A stretch of 64,000 nucleotides of DNA from positions 3,286,001 to 3,350,000 of the forward strand of contig NC_014960.1 in NCBI RefSeq assembly GCF_000199675.1, read 5' to 3'. Position numbers and translations under genes: made by a program. Numbering within the stretch: the stretch's first letter is position 1; each line of letters begins with the position of its first letter. The stretch comes from Anaerolinea thermophila UNI-1 (lineage in GTDB: Bacteria > Chloroflexota > Anaerolineae > Anaerolineales > Anaerolineaceae). Positions 8,971 through 17,277 of the stretch are shown piece after piece. The notes beneath the pieces were generated by a model. The model searched no databases. It was not told where the DNA came from and worked only from the letters and a program-made list of their open reading frames with translations.

Positions 8971-9064
8971 GTATGTGCGCCAAATTATACAGCAGGCGGG
9001 CATTTCTTTCAAGGTGCGCGCGCCGGTTTTCCAGTGGGTCTGTGCGCACCTTGCCTGTGGATAA

Positions 9065-9409
9065 TCACTCCGCAGGCGGGATGGGCGCCTGCAGGCGCAT
9101 AGCAGCCGCGCGGGTGTTTTCCTCAATGGCAATCAGCACGTACACCCCTTCGCCAAGCGCGTAAACGAAAACTGCCGACAAGCCGCCCAGGATAAGCACC
9201 CCCCCCCCTAGCAGGACTCCCCCCAGCGCGCCAAACACCTCCGTCCCGTGCATGCCGTATTCACGGGCAAAATCTGCCATGCTGGCACCACCCAGCACCG
9301 AGACGGCACAAATCCCCACCGCCAGAATCAATGTCACCACGCCATTGATCACCCCCAGGATTTTGTACAACGTCCCCATGAAGCGCAAGACTTTGAAACG
9401 TTTTTCCAT
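9065..9409 (-). CDS. Small membrane protein of unknown function
   Basis: 114 residues with two strongly hydrophobic segments (about 13-40 and 60-92) rich in Gly, Val and Leu, and a charged C-terminal tail. I do not recognise a family with certainty. It is preceded by a GAGGG-like ribosome site and stands alone between the tRNA and the AAC(3)-like gene. No motif suggests a function. Confidence 0.7.
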   Translation of the reverse strand: MEKRFKVLRFMGTLYKILGVINGVVTLILAVGICAVSVLGGASMADFAREYGMHGTEVFGALGGVLLGGGVLILGGLSAVFVYALGEGVYVLIAIEENTRAAAMRLQAPIPPAE

Positions 9410-9524
9410 AGGCTCAGCCCTCCACGAGAAAAAGGTTCAACAAGGACGACTTAAGCATAGCACGGATTTTCTCCCGGAAAACCAAAAAAGAGAGCCGCGT
9501 CCGGCAGTGCCTGCCAGAAGCACC

Positions 9525-10322
9525 CTATGCCACCACCAGACGGCGGTAGGTGTCACAGCGCTCGCACTCGGTTCGCGCGCACAACAGCGCCAGTGGGTCG
9601 TCTTCCAGGATACCCCGCACCCGCTCCAGCAGAGACGTCAGTGGAATGACCTGCACCTCCGATTGGGCAATGCGCCCGCGGCGGGTAACGTCTTCCAGAG
9701 AGGGCGCTACAGCATCGAAGCCATCGGAACAGCCGGGAAAACCCGGGCATTCCCACACCCCTTTGGGGGTGAGCGCCCAGCGCACAAAGCCCTGCCTGCC
9801 CGCCAGGGTTTCGGCGTAGTGGATGCTGGTGTTGGCGGTGTGATTCACCCCAATCAGCACCACCTCGCCGTCCAGTGCCGCCAGCGCACCAATGGGCGCC
9901 AGAGGATCAACCAGCGTCTGCACAGCAATCACCTCGTCCAGCCCAATACCGGCAAATGAGAGAATGGGGTGCATGGAACGCTTTGCCTGCGGATGGCACC
10001 GCAGGGTCTCTGCCAGCACGCCCATTAGCGGGTCGGCGGGCATATCGGGGAAGAAAAACTCCGCCATCTGATTCAGGTCTTTGCCCGCGCCGTAGGTCAG
10101 GGCGTTGTTCTCCGGTCCGGCTTCGGGAATGAGCATGGTTTTATACGTAAAGGTGGGCGCCATCACCCGCCCGCTGACCGTAAGCAGTGCGCCCAGCAGG
10201 GTCTCCGCCCCGCCGCGGATCTCCTCACCAAATGAGGAAAGCGAAGCATGCACAATGAGGGGGCGCTGTGGTGAAAGTCCCAACCCCCGAAACGCCTGTA
10301 CCAGATCGCGGAACGTCAGCAT
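9525..10322 (-). CDS. AAC(3)-family (aminoglycoside 3-N-acetyltransferase-like) protein
   Basis: 265 residues of the AAC(3)/antibiotic_NAT fold, which uses acetyl-CoA. Family landmarks are the N-terminal LIVHASLSSFG, the PTFTY segment, the Asp-Pro-rich region before FAGIG, and LIGVNHTANTSIHYAE, the NTS-H-AE motif that shapes the active site. The C-terminus has three clustered cysteines (C-x4-C-x2-C). A GGGAGG ribosome site precedes the ATG. It is the last gene of an operon with a beta-galactosidase and an SDR-like protein, so a role with an amino-sugar or a metabolite is as likely as drug resistance. Confidence 0.85.
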   Translation of the reverse strand: MLTFRDLVQAFRGLGLSPQRPLIVHASLSSFGEEIRGGAETLLGALLTVSGRVMAPTFTYKTMLIPEAGPENNALTYGAGKDLNQMAEFFFPDMPADPLMGVLAETLRCHPQAKRSMHPILSFAGIGLDEVIAVQTLVDPLAPIGALAALDGEVVLIGVNHTANTSIHYAETLAGRQGFVRWALTPKGVWECPGFPGCSDGFDAVAPSLEDVTRRGRIAQSEVQVIPLTSLLERVRGILEDDPLALLCARTECERCDTYRRLVVA

Positions 10323-10343
10323 CTTCTTGCCCTCCCTGAGGAT

Positions 10344-11015
10344 TTATGCCCAGTCGCCGGTGTTATCCACCTCGAACAGGGTGCCGGGTTCGGCTTGAAC
10401 CTGTCCGTGCAGGATTTGTGCCGCCAGACGCGCCGCCACCAGCGCCCCGCGCGGATGGACACTTTCCAGGCACACCCCGTACACACGGATGCCCAGCGGC
10501 GCCAGTTCGACGGCGGAACGAGTGAGCGCGCGCAAACCCGCCTGACTGGCGGTAAAGGCAAATTTACCCGCATCGGGCGGACGTGCCCCGCCGCCGGTGA
10601 TGACGTGCAAAACAATGCCCCCGCGCCTTTCCTCGCGCCAGATGCGCCCCAGCGCCTGAAGCATGAGGAAGGGACCGCCGATATTGCTTTCCAGCGTGCG
10701 CTGAAAGTCCCACTCGTCCAGTTCCAGCATGCCCGCAGTGGGCTGAGCCAGCGGGCAGTTAATCAGTGCATCCAGGCTCTCCCAGCGCTCCAGCACCTCA
10801 TCCAGCAACATGCGCACCGCCAGCCCTTTGGACGGATCGGCAACGTGGGTGGAAACCTCTGCCCCCTGCGCCTGCACCAGCGCGGCAGTATCTTCCAGCC
10901 CCATGGGGGTCAGGTCGGTCAGCGCCAGGCGCGCACCCGGTTCCGCCAGCGCCAGAGCAATGGATTTTGTCGGTTCGCGCCCGGCAGAAGTCAACAACGC
11001 CGTAAACGGGCTCAT
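10344..11015 (-). CDS. Atypical short-chain dehydrogenase/reductase-like protein lacking catalytic residues
   Basis: 223 residues following the SDR fold (Rossmann strands, DALINCPLAQ in place of the NNAG motif, SNIGGPFLMLQAL). The usual TGxxxGIG nucleotide motif is replaced by TSAGREPTKS, and the YxxxK pair is replaced by Phe and Gln in KFAFTASQAG. Both classical catalytic residues are therefore absent. Its start overlaps the stop of the beta-galactosidase gene (ATGA), and the AAC(3)-like gene starts 21 bases after its end. Either a non-catalytic partner protein or an enzyme with a changed mechanism. Confidence 0.8.
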   Translation of the reverse strand: MSPFTALLTSAGREPTKSIALALAEPGARLALTDLTPMGLEDTAALVQAQGAEVSTHVADPSKGLAVRMLLDEVLERWESLDALINCPLAQPTAGMLELDEWDFQRTLESNIGGPFLMLQALGRIWREERRGGIVLHVITGGGARPPDAGKFAFTASQAGLRALTRSAVELAPLGIRVYGVCLESVHPRGALVAARLAAQILHGQVQAEPGTLFEVDNTGDWA

Positions 11016-12763
11016 CCTAACTCCGCATGATTGCGAAATTCCACCACCGGATGGTGCAGGTCGTCCAGTTCCAGCACTACAATTTCGTTCTCTCCCTCTT
11101 TAAGCAGAGGGGCAGGCACGTACAGCGTCTTTTGCGGTCCGCGCTTCCAGTATCGCCCAATGTTAAAGCCGTTAATCCACACTACGCCTTTGGTCCAACC
11201 GGGCAGGGCAAGGAAAGTATCGGCGGGTGTGCCGTTAATTGTCCAGGTGCCACGCAGGAACGCCGGAAATTCCTCCGGCTCGCCGGGCAGATAGCGGATG
11301 GCGGAGAGGTCTTCCAGCGGCAGGGGATACACCGTCCAGCCAAAGAGCCACTGCTGTCCCAGCAAAACCCCCTCGGTGATGCCCTTGCGGTCGGCAAGGT
11401 CGGGACCATAGTTGACCCGCCCCATGTTTTCCACCAGGATGTGCAGGCGCACTCCCTGATCCTGCACCGAGAACGACAGCGGTTTGGCATGGTTCTCGCG
11501 GTCGACAATGCCGATGAGTTCATTATCCACAAAAACATGCCCGCGGTCGTGCAGTCCGCGGATGATCAGGCGGGCTTCCTCGCGCGGTCCGCTCAGTTGA
11601 GTTTCGTAGAGGATGAAGCCGTAATTCTGGTCGTACATCTCCATCGGCAGGGGAACGGTGCTGTATTCGGGAGTGGAAAGCACATCCACCTGACTCAGCA
11701 GGGGCGCCCACTCGTCCAGTTGTACCTTACCGTAGGCATGCCTGACTACCGGCGGAAAATCGGGCATTTCGGGCAAATCCACGTATTTGCCAATGACCTC
11801 GCGCATGGCTTCGTACTTGGGGGTGATGTTGCCGCACTCGCTAAGCGGGGCGTCGTAGTCATAACTGGTCACCGTGGGGGTGTAATGGGGAGAAGGGAAG
11901 GCATTGGCGCCGTTCATGAAGCCAAAATTGGTGCCCCCGTGGAACATGTACAGGTTCACCGAAGCCCCCTCGGAGAGTAAATCGTCCAGCACCCGGGCAA
12001 CCTCTCCCGCCGAACGGGTATGGTGGCGCTCTCCCCAGTGATCAAACCAACCGTCCCAAAATTCGGCTACCAGCAAAGGACCGCCCGTCTGGTACTCGCG
12101 CAGTTTTTCGAAAGCATCGCCGGGACGATTGCCAAAGTTAACTGCCTTGAAGAGGTGCGGCAGACTGCCATACTGCATCATCTCATCGGCAACGCCATCG
12201 GCGGTGAAGAGCAAGACATCCACCCCACACTGGCGCAGAAGTTCTTCCAGATATTTCAGGTAGCGGGTATCGTTGCCGTAACTGCCATACTCATTTTCCA
12301 CCTGCATGGCGATGATGGGACCTCCTCGGGTGCTTTGCAGGGGCACCAAACGGTGCATCAACTGGCTGAAGTACTCCCCGACGGCATCCAGGTAGGGTTG
12401 ATACATACAGCGCAGTTTCATCTGCGGGTCTTTGAGCAGCCAGGCAGGCAGACCGCCCATCTCCCACTCGGCACAGATGTATGGACCCGGGCGCACGATG
12501 ACGTAAAGCCCCAGTTCGCCTGCCAGTTCGATATAACGCTCAATGTTCAACCAGTCGCCAAAGTGAAATTCCCCCTCATGGGGCTCATGCAGATTCCAGG
12601 CAACGTAAGTCTCAACCGTGTTCAGCCCCATGGCTTTGAGCTTGAGCAGACGGTCTTTCCAGTACGCCGGGTGGACGCGGAAGTAATGCATTGCCCCGGC
12701 AAGAATACGAAAGGGCTCTCCGTCTAACTCAAAATGGTCACCCTCGATTGTTAAAGTGGACAT
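11012..12763 (-). CDS. Beta-galactosidase, glycoside hydrolase family 35
   Basis: 583 residues. The N-terminal TIM barrel shows GH35 hallmarks: AGAMHYFRVHP, AWNLHEP, RPGPYICAEWEMGGLP, the acid/base glutamate in QVENEYGSYG and the likely nucleophile in VAEFWDGWFDHWG. Beta-sandwich jelly-roll domains follow, ending with GFNIGRYWKRGPQ as in other family members. No signal peptide is seen, so it probably acts on imported beta-galactosides in the cytoplasm. It heads a three-gene operon (GH35, SDR-like, AAC(3)-like). Length is typical for bacterial GH35 enzymes. Confidence 0.94.
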   Translation of the reverse strand: MSTLTIEGDHFELDGEPFRILAGAMHYFRVHPAYWKDRLLKLKAMGLNTVETYVAWNLHEPHEGEFHFGDWLNIERYIELAGELGLYVIVRPGPYICAEWEMGGLPAWLLKDPQMKLRCMYQPYLDAVGEYFSQLMHRLVPLQSTRGGPIIAMQVENEYGSYGNDTRYLKYLEELLRQCGVDVLLFTADGVADEMMQYGSLPHLFKAVNFGNRPGDAFEKLREYQTGGPLLVAEFWDGWFDHWGERHHTRSAGEVARVLDDLLSEGASVNLYMFHGGTNFGFMNGANAFPSPHYTPTVTSYDYDAPLSECGNITPKYEAMREVIGKYVDLPEMPDFPPVVRHAYGKVQLDEWAPLLSQVDVLSTPEYSTVPLPMEMYDQNYGFILYETQLSGPREEARLIIRGLHDRGHVFVDNELIGIVDRENHAKPLSFSVQDQGVRLHILVENMGRVNYGPDLADRKGITEGVLLGQQWLFGWTVYPLPLEDLSAIRYLPGEPEEFPAFLRGTWTINGTPADTFLALPGWTKGVVWINGFNIGRYWKRGPQKTLYVPAPLLKEGENEIVVLELDDLHHPVVEFRNHAELG

Positions 12764-12869
12764 AGGTGTTTCTTTTCTTACCTTAACTTAGAAAGAATGC
12801 GTGTGTTGACTTTATTTTAACGTAAGTTTTGGGGAATTTCATTTCATTTCAAGCGGATGACAGAGTTTT

Positions 12870-13050
12870 AAGATGCAGTGCTCCCCGGCTTGGCTCGAAG
12901 GGCTCGCTCCCCCCCTCGCACGCCATGAAAAACAACCGTGCGCCTCAACGAACTCGGCAAACAGCCCTGAACACGCTCAAGGCGACACGTACTTCGACAA
13001 GCTCAGCCTGCGGTTTCTCCGGCAGGTTCAAGGCGCAGACGGCAGGCAAG
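12870..13050. repeat. Dispersed repeat family R1, variant copies
   Basis: Between the GH35 and peptidase genes are two imperfect segments (around 12885-12915 and 12988-13040), including TTCGACAAGCTCAGCC. This is a typical member of the same dispersed family as at 48505 and 63660. The 3' part overlaps the end of the peptidase frame, whose last residues may be encoded by repeat DNA. Confidence 0.5.
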
Positions 13051-13744
13051 CCGGGATACCCATTCCCAGCCCTTCGGCGTTAAGCGTCATACCAAAGTAC
13101 GGCGAGGGGTCAAGGGTATTTTCCATTTCCCGCTCATCGAGAAAATGTCCCTCACCATCATCGCGCACGATGGAGAAATGCAAGTGCACCCCAACCGGCG
13201 CGCCCGGCGTGCCGGAAAAATTTCCCTGAAAACCCAGCAATGTGCCCGCTTCCACAAATACGTCCTGCGTCCCCGGTGGAAATGCCGCGTCAATCAGAGA
13301 ATTGCCCTGCGGGTCTGCCAGATGAGTGTAGTACGTCCAGATTTGCCGCTCCGGTTGAAGCGGGTCGCTGGGGATGCGGATGATCACTGTGGAACGCCAT
13401 TCGGGCAGGCGCGTCAGGTAACCGGAGTAAGCCGCGTACACGGGCGTCTCTCCCGGCGCTGTGCCGCCGAAGATGTCCAGCCCGCTGTGATGATGACCCG
13501 GGCGGAACGAGTCGCCCCATACGTAGCCAATGAACCCGCGGGTGGGCATGCGGAAGGGCGCATCTGCGCACCGCGTGCCGGCTTCCAGCACCCAATCGGC
13601 GTGCAATTTGGGACTGCGGATGAACGAGATAACCCGTTCATCACGCAGGGACCCACCCTGAGCAGTGCGGCGCACTGCCCAAGCGCCCAGAACGGCGGCG
13701 GCAAACCCGGCAAGAATGAGAAAGACAAGCAAAACTTTGCGCAT
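13028..13744 (-). CDS. Secreted M23-family (LytM-like) metallopeptidase
   Basis: 238 residues from the ATG at 13744, with an N-terminal uncleaved anchor or signal (about 3-22). The catalytic domain has the zinc motifs HHHSGLDIFGG (HxxxD) and GVHLHFSIV (HxH) of M23 endopeptidases, which cut peptidoglycan cross-bridges. It lies directly after miaB's terminator: the T-run ends within a few bases of the ATG, and the GTG at 13756 is inside the hairpin region, so it is not a good start. The C-terminal ~15 residues fall in a dispersed repeat. Confidence 0.88.
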   Translation of the reverse strand: MRKVLLVFLILAGFAAAVLGAWAVRRTAQGGSLRDERVISFIRSPKLHADWVLEAGTRCADAPFRMPTRGFIGYVWGDSFRPGHHHSGLDIFGGTAPGETPVYAAYSGYLTRLPEWRSTVIIRIPSDPLQPERQIWTYYTHLADPQGNSLIDAAFPPGTQDVFVEAGTLLGFQGNFSGTPGAPVGVHLHFSIVRDDGEGHFLDEREMENTLDPSPYFGMTLNAEGLGMGIPACLPSAP

Positions 13745-13746
13745 GG

Positions 13747-13782
13747 AAAAAAACACCGCGCAGGGCAGTCTTCCTGCGCGGT
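13747..13782 (-). terminator. Terminator after miaB, immediately before the peptidase start
   Basis: On the minus strand, a perfect 10-bp stem ACCGCGCAGG/CCTGCGCGGT is followed by G and seven T. It ends 2-3 bases before the ATG of the M23 gene, so it may also attenuate that gene. Confidence 0.85.
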
Positions 13783-13789
13783 AAGTGCT

Positions 13790-15106
13790 TTACTTTTTCA
13801 GAGAGCCAATCATCGACCACGGACCCGTCCAGGTGATTTTGACCTCGCGGATTTGTCCGTGCAGGTCTTCCTCGCTCTCGACAAAGACCAGTTTATTGGT
13901 GGGGGTGCGCCCTTTCCAGCGCTGTTTGACCTTTTCTTCAAACAGCACCGGCACGCTCTCGCCCAGATAGCGGGCATTGATTTCGCCCACAATGCGTTCC
14001 TGCAGTTCTTCCAGCATGCGGAAACGGCGCATCTTCTCTTCTTCGGGAACGTCGTCCTTCATGCGCCGCGCCGAGACGGTGCCTGGGCGCGGGGAGTAGC
14101 GCGCCAGATGAGCCACATCCAGGCGCAGATCTTCCAGCAAACGGTAGGTGTTCATGAACTGCTCTTCGGTCTCGCCGGGGAAGCCTACGATGATATCGGT
14201 GGCAATGGACACGCCGGGGATGCGCTCGCGGATGCGGGCAATCAGCTCGCGGTACTGCTCGGCGGTATAGCCGCGCTTCATGTTCTCCAGCACGGTATCA
14301 TCGCCTGCCTGAGCCGGCACTTCAATATGGGGCATCACCTTGGGCAGGCTGGCAACCGCATCCAGCAGTTCGTCAGTCATCCAGTTGGGATGGGAAGTGA
14401 GGAAGCGGATGCGCTCCAGCCCTTCGATTTCGCTCAGGCGGATGAGCAAACCCGCCAGCGTGGGGTACGCGGGATTGTCCTTGCCGTAGCGATCGACAAT
14501 CTGTCCCAGCAGGGTAATCTCTTTGACGCCCTGGCGCACCAGCGCGCGGGCTTCTGCCAGAATGTCTTCAGGCGGACGACTGCGCTCAATGCCGCGGCGG
14601 TAAGGGATGATGCAGTAGGTGCAGGCGTGCGAACAGCCATACACCACGGGGATGTGCGCCGAAACCAGTTTGCCACGCTCGACTTCTGGCAGAACCAGAT
14701 CGCCGTCCATGTAGGCGTAGCGCGTGGCAGTGGCGCTTTCTTCCATGGCGCGCACTTCCGATTGGGTGAGGAACGCCACCAGCGGCGAGGGGTCGGACGG
14801 CGGGGAGAACACATCCACAAAGGGGAAGCGCTTGCGCAGGGCATCGTTGTTGCGGATGCCCACCAGACAGCCCATTAAATTAATCACCAGATGCGGGTTT
14901 TTCTCTTTCAGCGGGCGCAGAGAGTTCAACCTGCCGTAGGCTTTATCCTCGGCAGACTGGCGCACCACACAGGTGTTTAGCACAATGACATCGGCTTCTT
15001 CGGGCTTGGGCGTTACCGAATAGCCCAGGTGCTCCAGCGCCGAAGCCACCCGCTGGGAATCTGCCACGTTCATCTGGCAACCTTCAGTCCAGATATGGTA
15101 CTTCAT
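13790..15106 (-). CDS. miaB: tRNA-2-methylthio-N6-dimethylallyladenosine synthase MiaB
   Basis: 438-residue methylthiotransferase. The N-terminal UPF0004 domain carries the three cluster cysteines in TEGCQMNV, LNTCVV and LMGCL. The radical-SAM core has CSHACTYCIIPYRRG (CxxxCxxC), and a TRAM RNA-binding domain closes the protein. The YRRGxExSRP context is that of MiaB and not of RimO or MtaB. It adds a methylthio group to i6A37 of tRNAs reading UNN codons. Length is normal; a terminator follows. Confidence 0.93.
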   Translation of the reverse strand: MKYHIWTEGCQMNVADSQRVASALEHLGYSVTPKPEEADVIVLNTCVVRQSAEDKAYGRLNSLRPLKEKNPHLVINLMGCLVGIRNNDALRKRFPFVDVFSPPSDPSPLVAFLTQSEVRAMEESATATRYAYMDGDLVLPEVERGKLVSAHIPVVYGCSHACTYCIIPYRRGIERSRPPEDILAEARALVRQGVKEITLLGQIVDRYGKDNPAYPTLAGLLIRLSEIEGLERIRFLTSHPNWMTDELLDAVASLPKVMPHIEVPAQAGDDTVLENMKRGYTAEQYRELIARIRERIPGVSIATDIIVGFPGETEEQFMNTYRLLEDLRLDVAHLARYSPRPGTVSARRMKDDVPEEEKMRRFRMLEELQERIVGEINARYLGESVPVLFEEKVKQRWKGRTPTNKLVFVESEEDLHGQIREVKITWTGPWSMIGSLKK

Positions 15107-15236
15107 AGGTGAGAATTATACCAAATTCAGACTGCATTGGGTGGATTCGGTGTGTCCTTTCAGAGAGAGATGGACTGGCATCCTTTGTGTCCTGGCGGTG
15201 CCCCCGGGCAATCCTGCCAAAAGCCTGTATACCCTC

Positions 15237-15290
15237 TGGACAGGAAAGCCAAAACCCTGTAAGATTTAAAAAACAAACCGGTCGGTATTT
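15237..15290 (+). promoter_or_regulatory. P450 promoter with an operator-like site after the start of transcription
   Basis: A -35 TGGACA (15237-15242) and -10 TAAGAT (15260-15265) are spaced by 17 bases. Just downstream lies AAACCGGTCGGTATTT (15274-15289), which contains an ACCGGT palindrome overlapping a repeated CGGT. This resembles TetR-type operators in position, but no regulator gene is adjacent. Confidence 0.55.
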
Positions 15291-15304
15291 TTTTGGAGGA
15301 CTGT

Positions 15305-16483
15305 ATGGCCCTGTTTGAAACCCTCACCAACCGCTGGTATATCCCTGCCCGCACCCTGCCGGTGTACCGCGACTCGGATGGCGTGTGGCATGTCACCGGC
15401 TTTGCCGAAGCCCGCGCCGTCTTGCAGGGCGCGGTACGTCAGGCAGGCTTTAAAGCCGAAACCTTTGAACGCATCCCACCCCAATGGCGCATTGAAAAAC
15501 CCGTGCTGTTTCAGGAAGGCGAACCTCACCGCGAACAACGCCGTCTGACGGCAAAATTCTTCTCTCCCGCCACGGTGCGCCAGCGCTACATCCCGCTGAT
15601 GGAACGCACCGCCGAAAGCATCCTTGCCGAGTTTCAGCAAAAACGCCGCGCCGATCTTAATGAGATGGCAGGCATGATGGCAACCAGCGTGGTGGCTGAA
15701 GTGGTTGGGCTGACCGAAAGCCCTCTGCCTGCCATGGCAAAGCGCCTGGACCGCATTCTGCACGCCAATCTGGATATCGGGCTTGACCTGCGCCGCCTGC
15801 CCGCCTACCTGAACGTGCAGGGGCTGATTCTCTCGTTCTACCTGCGCGACGTGCGTCCTGCCATCCGCGCCCGCCGCGCTCAGCCCCGCGAGGACCTCAT
15901 TTCTCATTTGATTGCGCAGGGCAGACGTGACCGCGAAATCCTTGTGGAGTGCATCACCTACGGGGCGGCGGGCATGGTGACCACGCAGGAATTTCTTTGC
16001 GTGGCGGCGTATCACTTCCTGCGCCACCCGGAGATGAAAGAGGCTTTCCTGCAGGGCGATTCCGAGCGCCGCCGCGCCATACTGGAAGAAATCCTGCGCC
16101 TTGAGCCGGTGGTAGGTCATCTTTACCGCCGCGCCGAGCAGGACCTGGAAATCTCCAGCGAAGGACAGACAGTGGTCATCCCTGCCGGCGCGCTGATTGA
16201 TCTGCACATCATGGAAATTAACCGCGATGCCCGCGCGCTGGGCGAAGAGCCTCTGGCGTACAACCCTGAACGTCAAACCGAGCGCGGAGTTTCGGTTTCG
16301 GGGATGAGTTTTGGCTTTGGCCCGCACCGCTGTGCCGGGGAACACCTGGCGTTGACCGAGTCGGAAGTCTTCCTCAGCCGTTTCCTCGCTCTGCCGGGAG
16401 TGCGCATCGAGCGCGAGCCTGCGCTGGGACGCAACGATACCATCGAAGGATACGAACTGCGCCGCTTCATCGTGGCGCTGTAA
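15305..16483 (+). CDS. Cytochrome P450
   Basis: 392 residues from the ATG at 15305, preceded by GGAGGA; the TTG at 15293 would place the ribosome site inside the gene. Soluble bacterial P450: I-helix GAAGMVTTQE with the acid/threonine pair shifted, the EEILR (ExxR) motif, and the heme-binding loop FGFGPHRCAG with Cys about residue 343. It is a heme monooxygenase; the substrate is unknown. No ferredoxin or reductase gene is adjacent, so electron partners must be encoded elsewhere. Own promoter upstream and strong terminator downstream make it monocistronic. Confidence 0.93.
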   Translation: MALFETLTNRWYIPARTLPVYRDSDGVWHVTGFAEARAVLQGAVRQAGFKAETFERIPPQWRIEKPVLFQEGEPHREQRRLTAKFFSPATVRQRYIPLMERTAESILAEFQQKRRADLNEMAGMMATSVVAEVVGLTESPLPAMAKRLDRILHANLDIGLDLRRLPAYLNVQGLILSFYLRDVRPAIRARRAQPREDLISHLIAQGRRDREILVECITYGAAGMVTTQEFLCVAAYHFLRHPEMKEAFLQGDSERRRAILEEILRLEPVVGHLYRRAEQDLEISSEGQTVVIPAGALIDLHIMEINRDARALGEEPLAYNPERQTERGVSVSGMSFGFGPHRCAGEHLALTESEVFLSRFLALPGVRIEREPALGRNDTIEGYELRRFIVAL

Positions 16484-16488
16484 GGCAA

Positions 16489-16525
16489 AACGCCGCCGGA
16501 AAATTCCGGCGGCGTTGGATTTTTA
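16489..16525 (+). terminator. Rho-independent terminator after the P450 gene
   Basis: Perfect 12-bp stem AACGCCGCCGGA/TCCGGCGGCGTT with a 4-base loop, then GGATTTTT. It may also serve the convergent CBS-ACT gene. Confidence 0.9.
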
Positions 16526-16541
16526 AATGGCGTACACCCTT

Positions 16542-17198
16542 TTATTCGGCGGCTTTTTCCTCGCGAATATCGTGGATTTTCTCCACCAGCGGTTGGAGTG
16601 CGGTTTTCAATGCTTCCAGCGAGACACCGGTCACCTTGAGGGTCATGGTGCGCGTTTCGCTGGTTTCGCCCAGCACCGCGCCCATGCCGGAGATGTTGCC
16701 GCCCAACTGGTAAATAGCGCCGGTGATTTCGTGCAGTTTGCCGGGGGTATCGGGGACTTCTACCGTCACCCGCACACCGGCGGTACGCGCACCCAGCATC
16801 TCCAGGAAAATCTTGAACAGGTCGGTTTCGGTGATGATACCCACCAGGCGGTTGTCGCGCAGGACGGGCAAGCCACCGATTTTGTTATCTGCCATGATGC
16901 GCGCGGCTTCTTCCACGGTGGTATCCTCAGTGACGGTGATGGGTTCGCGGGTCATGACCCGTTCGACGGTAATGCGCGAAAGTAGATAGTTGATTTCCCA
17001 AACGCTCAGTGTGGTGGCTTCAGAGGGAGAAGCGTTCATCAGGTCACTGTCGGTGACGATGCCAATGAGTTTGCCTTTTTTATCCACCACCGGGTAGCGG
17101 CGAACTTTGTCCTGACGCATGCGCGCCAGAGCTTCCTGCACCGGCACATCCGGGGTGATGGTCAGGACGGGGTGAGACATGCGTTCTTTTACCAGCAT
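16542..17198 (-). CDS. CBS-pair and ACT-domain regulatory protein (AcuB-like)
   Basis: 218 residues: two CBS motifs (about 1-125; MSHPVLTITPDVPV and MTREPITVTEDTTVEEAA starts) followed by an ACT domain (about 135-208; RVTVEVPDTPGKLHEITGAIYQ). CBS pairs bind adenine nucleotides and ACT domains bind amino acids or similar ligands, so this is a ligand-sensing protein without a catalytic part. The architecture matches AcuB-like proteins. A GGAGG site precedes the ATG. It is monocistronic and convergent with the P450 gene. Confidence 0.9.
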   Translation of the reverse strand: MLVKERMSHPVLTITPDVPVQEALARMRQDKVRRYPVVDKKGKLIGIVTDSDLMNASPSEATTLSVWEINYLLSRITVERVMTREPITVTEDTTVEEAARIMADNKIGGLPVLRDNRLVGIITETDLFKIFLEMLGARTAGVRVTVEVPDTPGKLHEITGAIYQLGGNISGMGAVLGETSETRTMTLKVTGVSLEALKTALQPLVEKIHDIREEKAAE

Positions 17199-17277
17199 GG
17201 CAAAGTTCCTCCTTGCCCTTTCCGGGCGGGGTGAAATGTATCTTTATTGTACCTGAATTATAAAAGACCTGGTATGT

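Noticed and set aside
13145..14878. 577-residue plus-strand frame across the peptidase and miaB
   Set aside because: It spans two well-supported genes and a terminator, with no family features; shadow frame.
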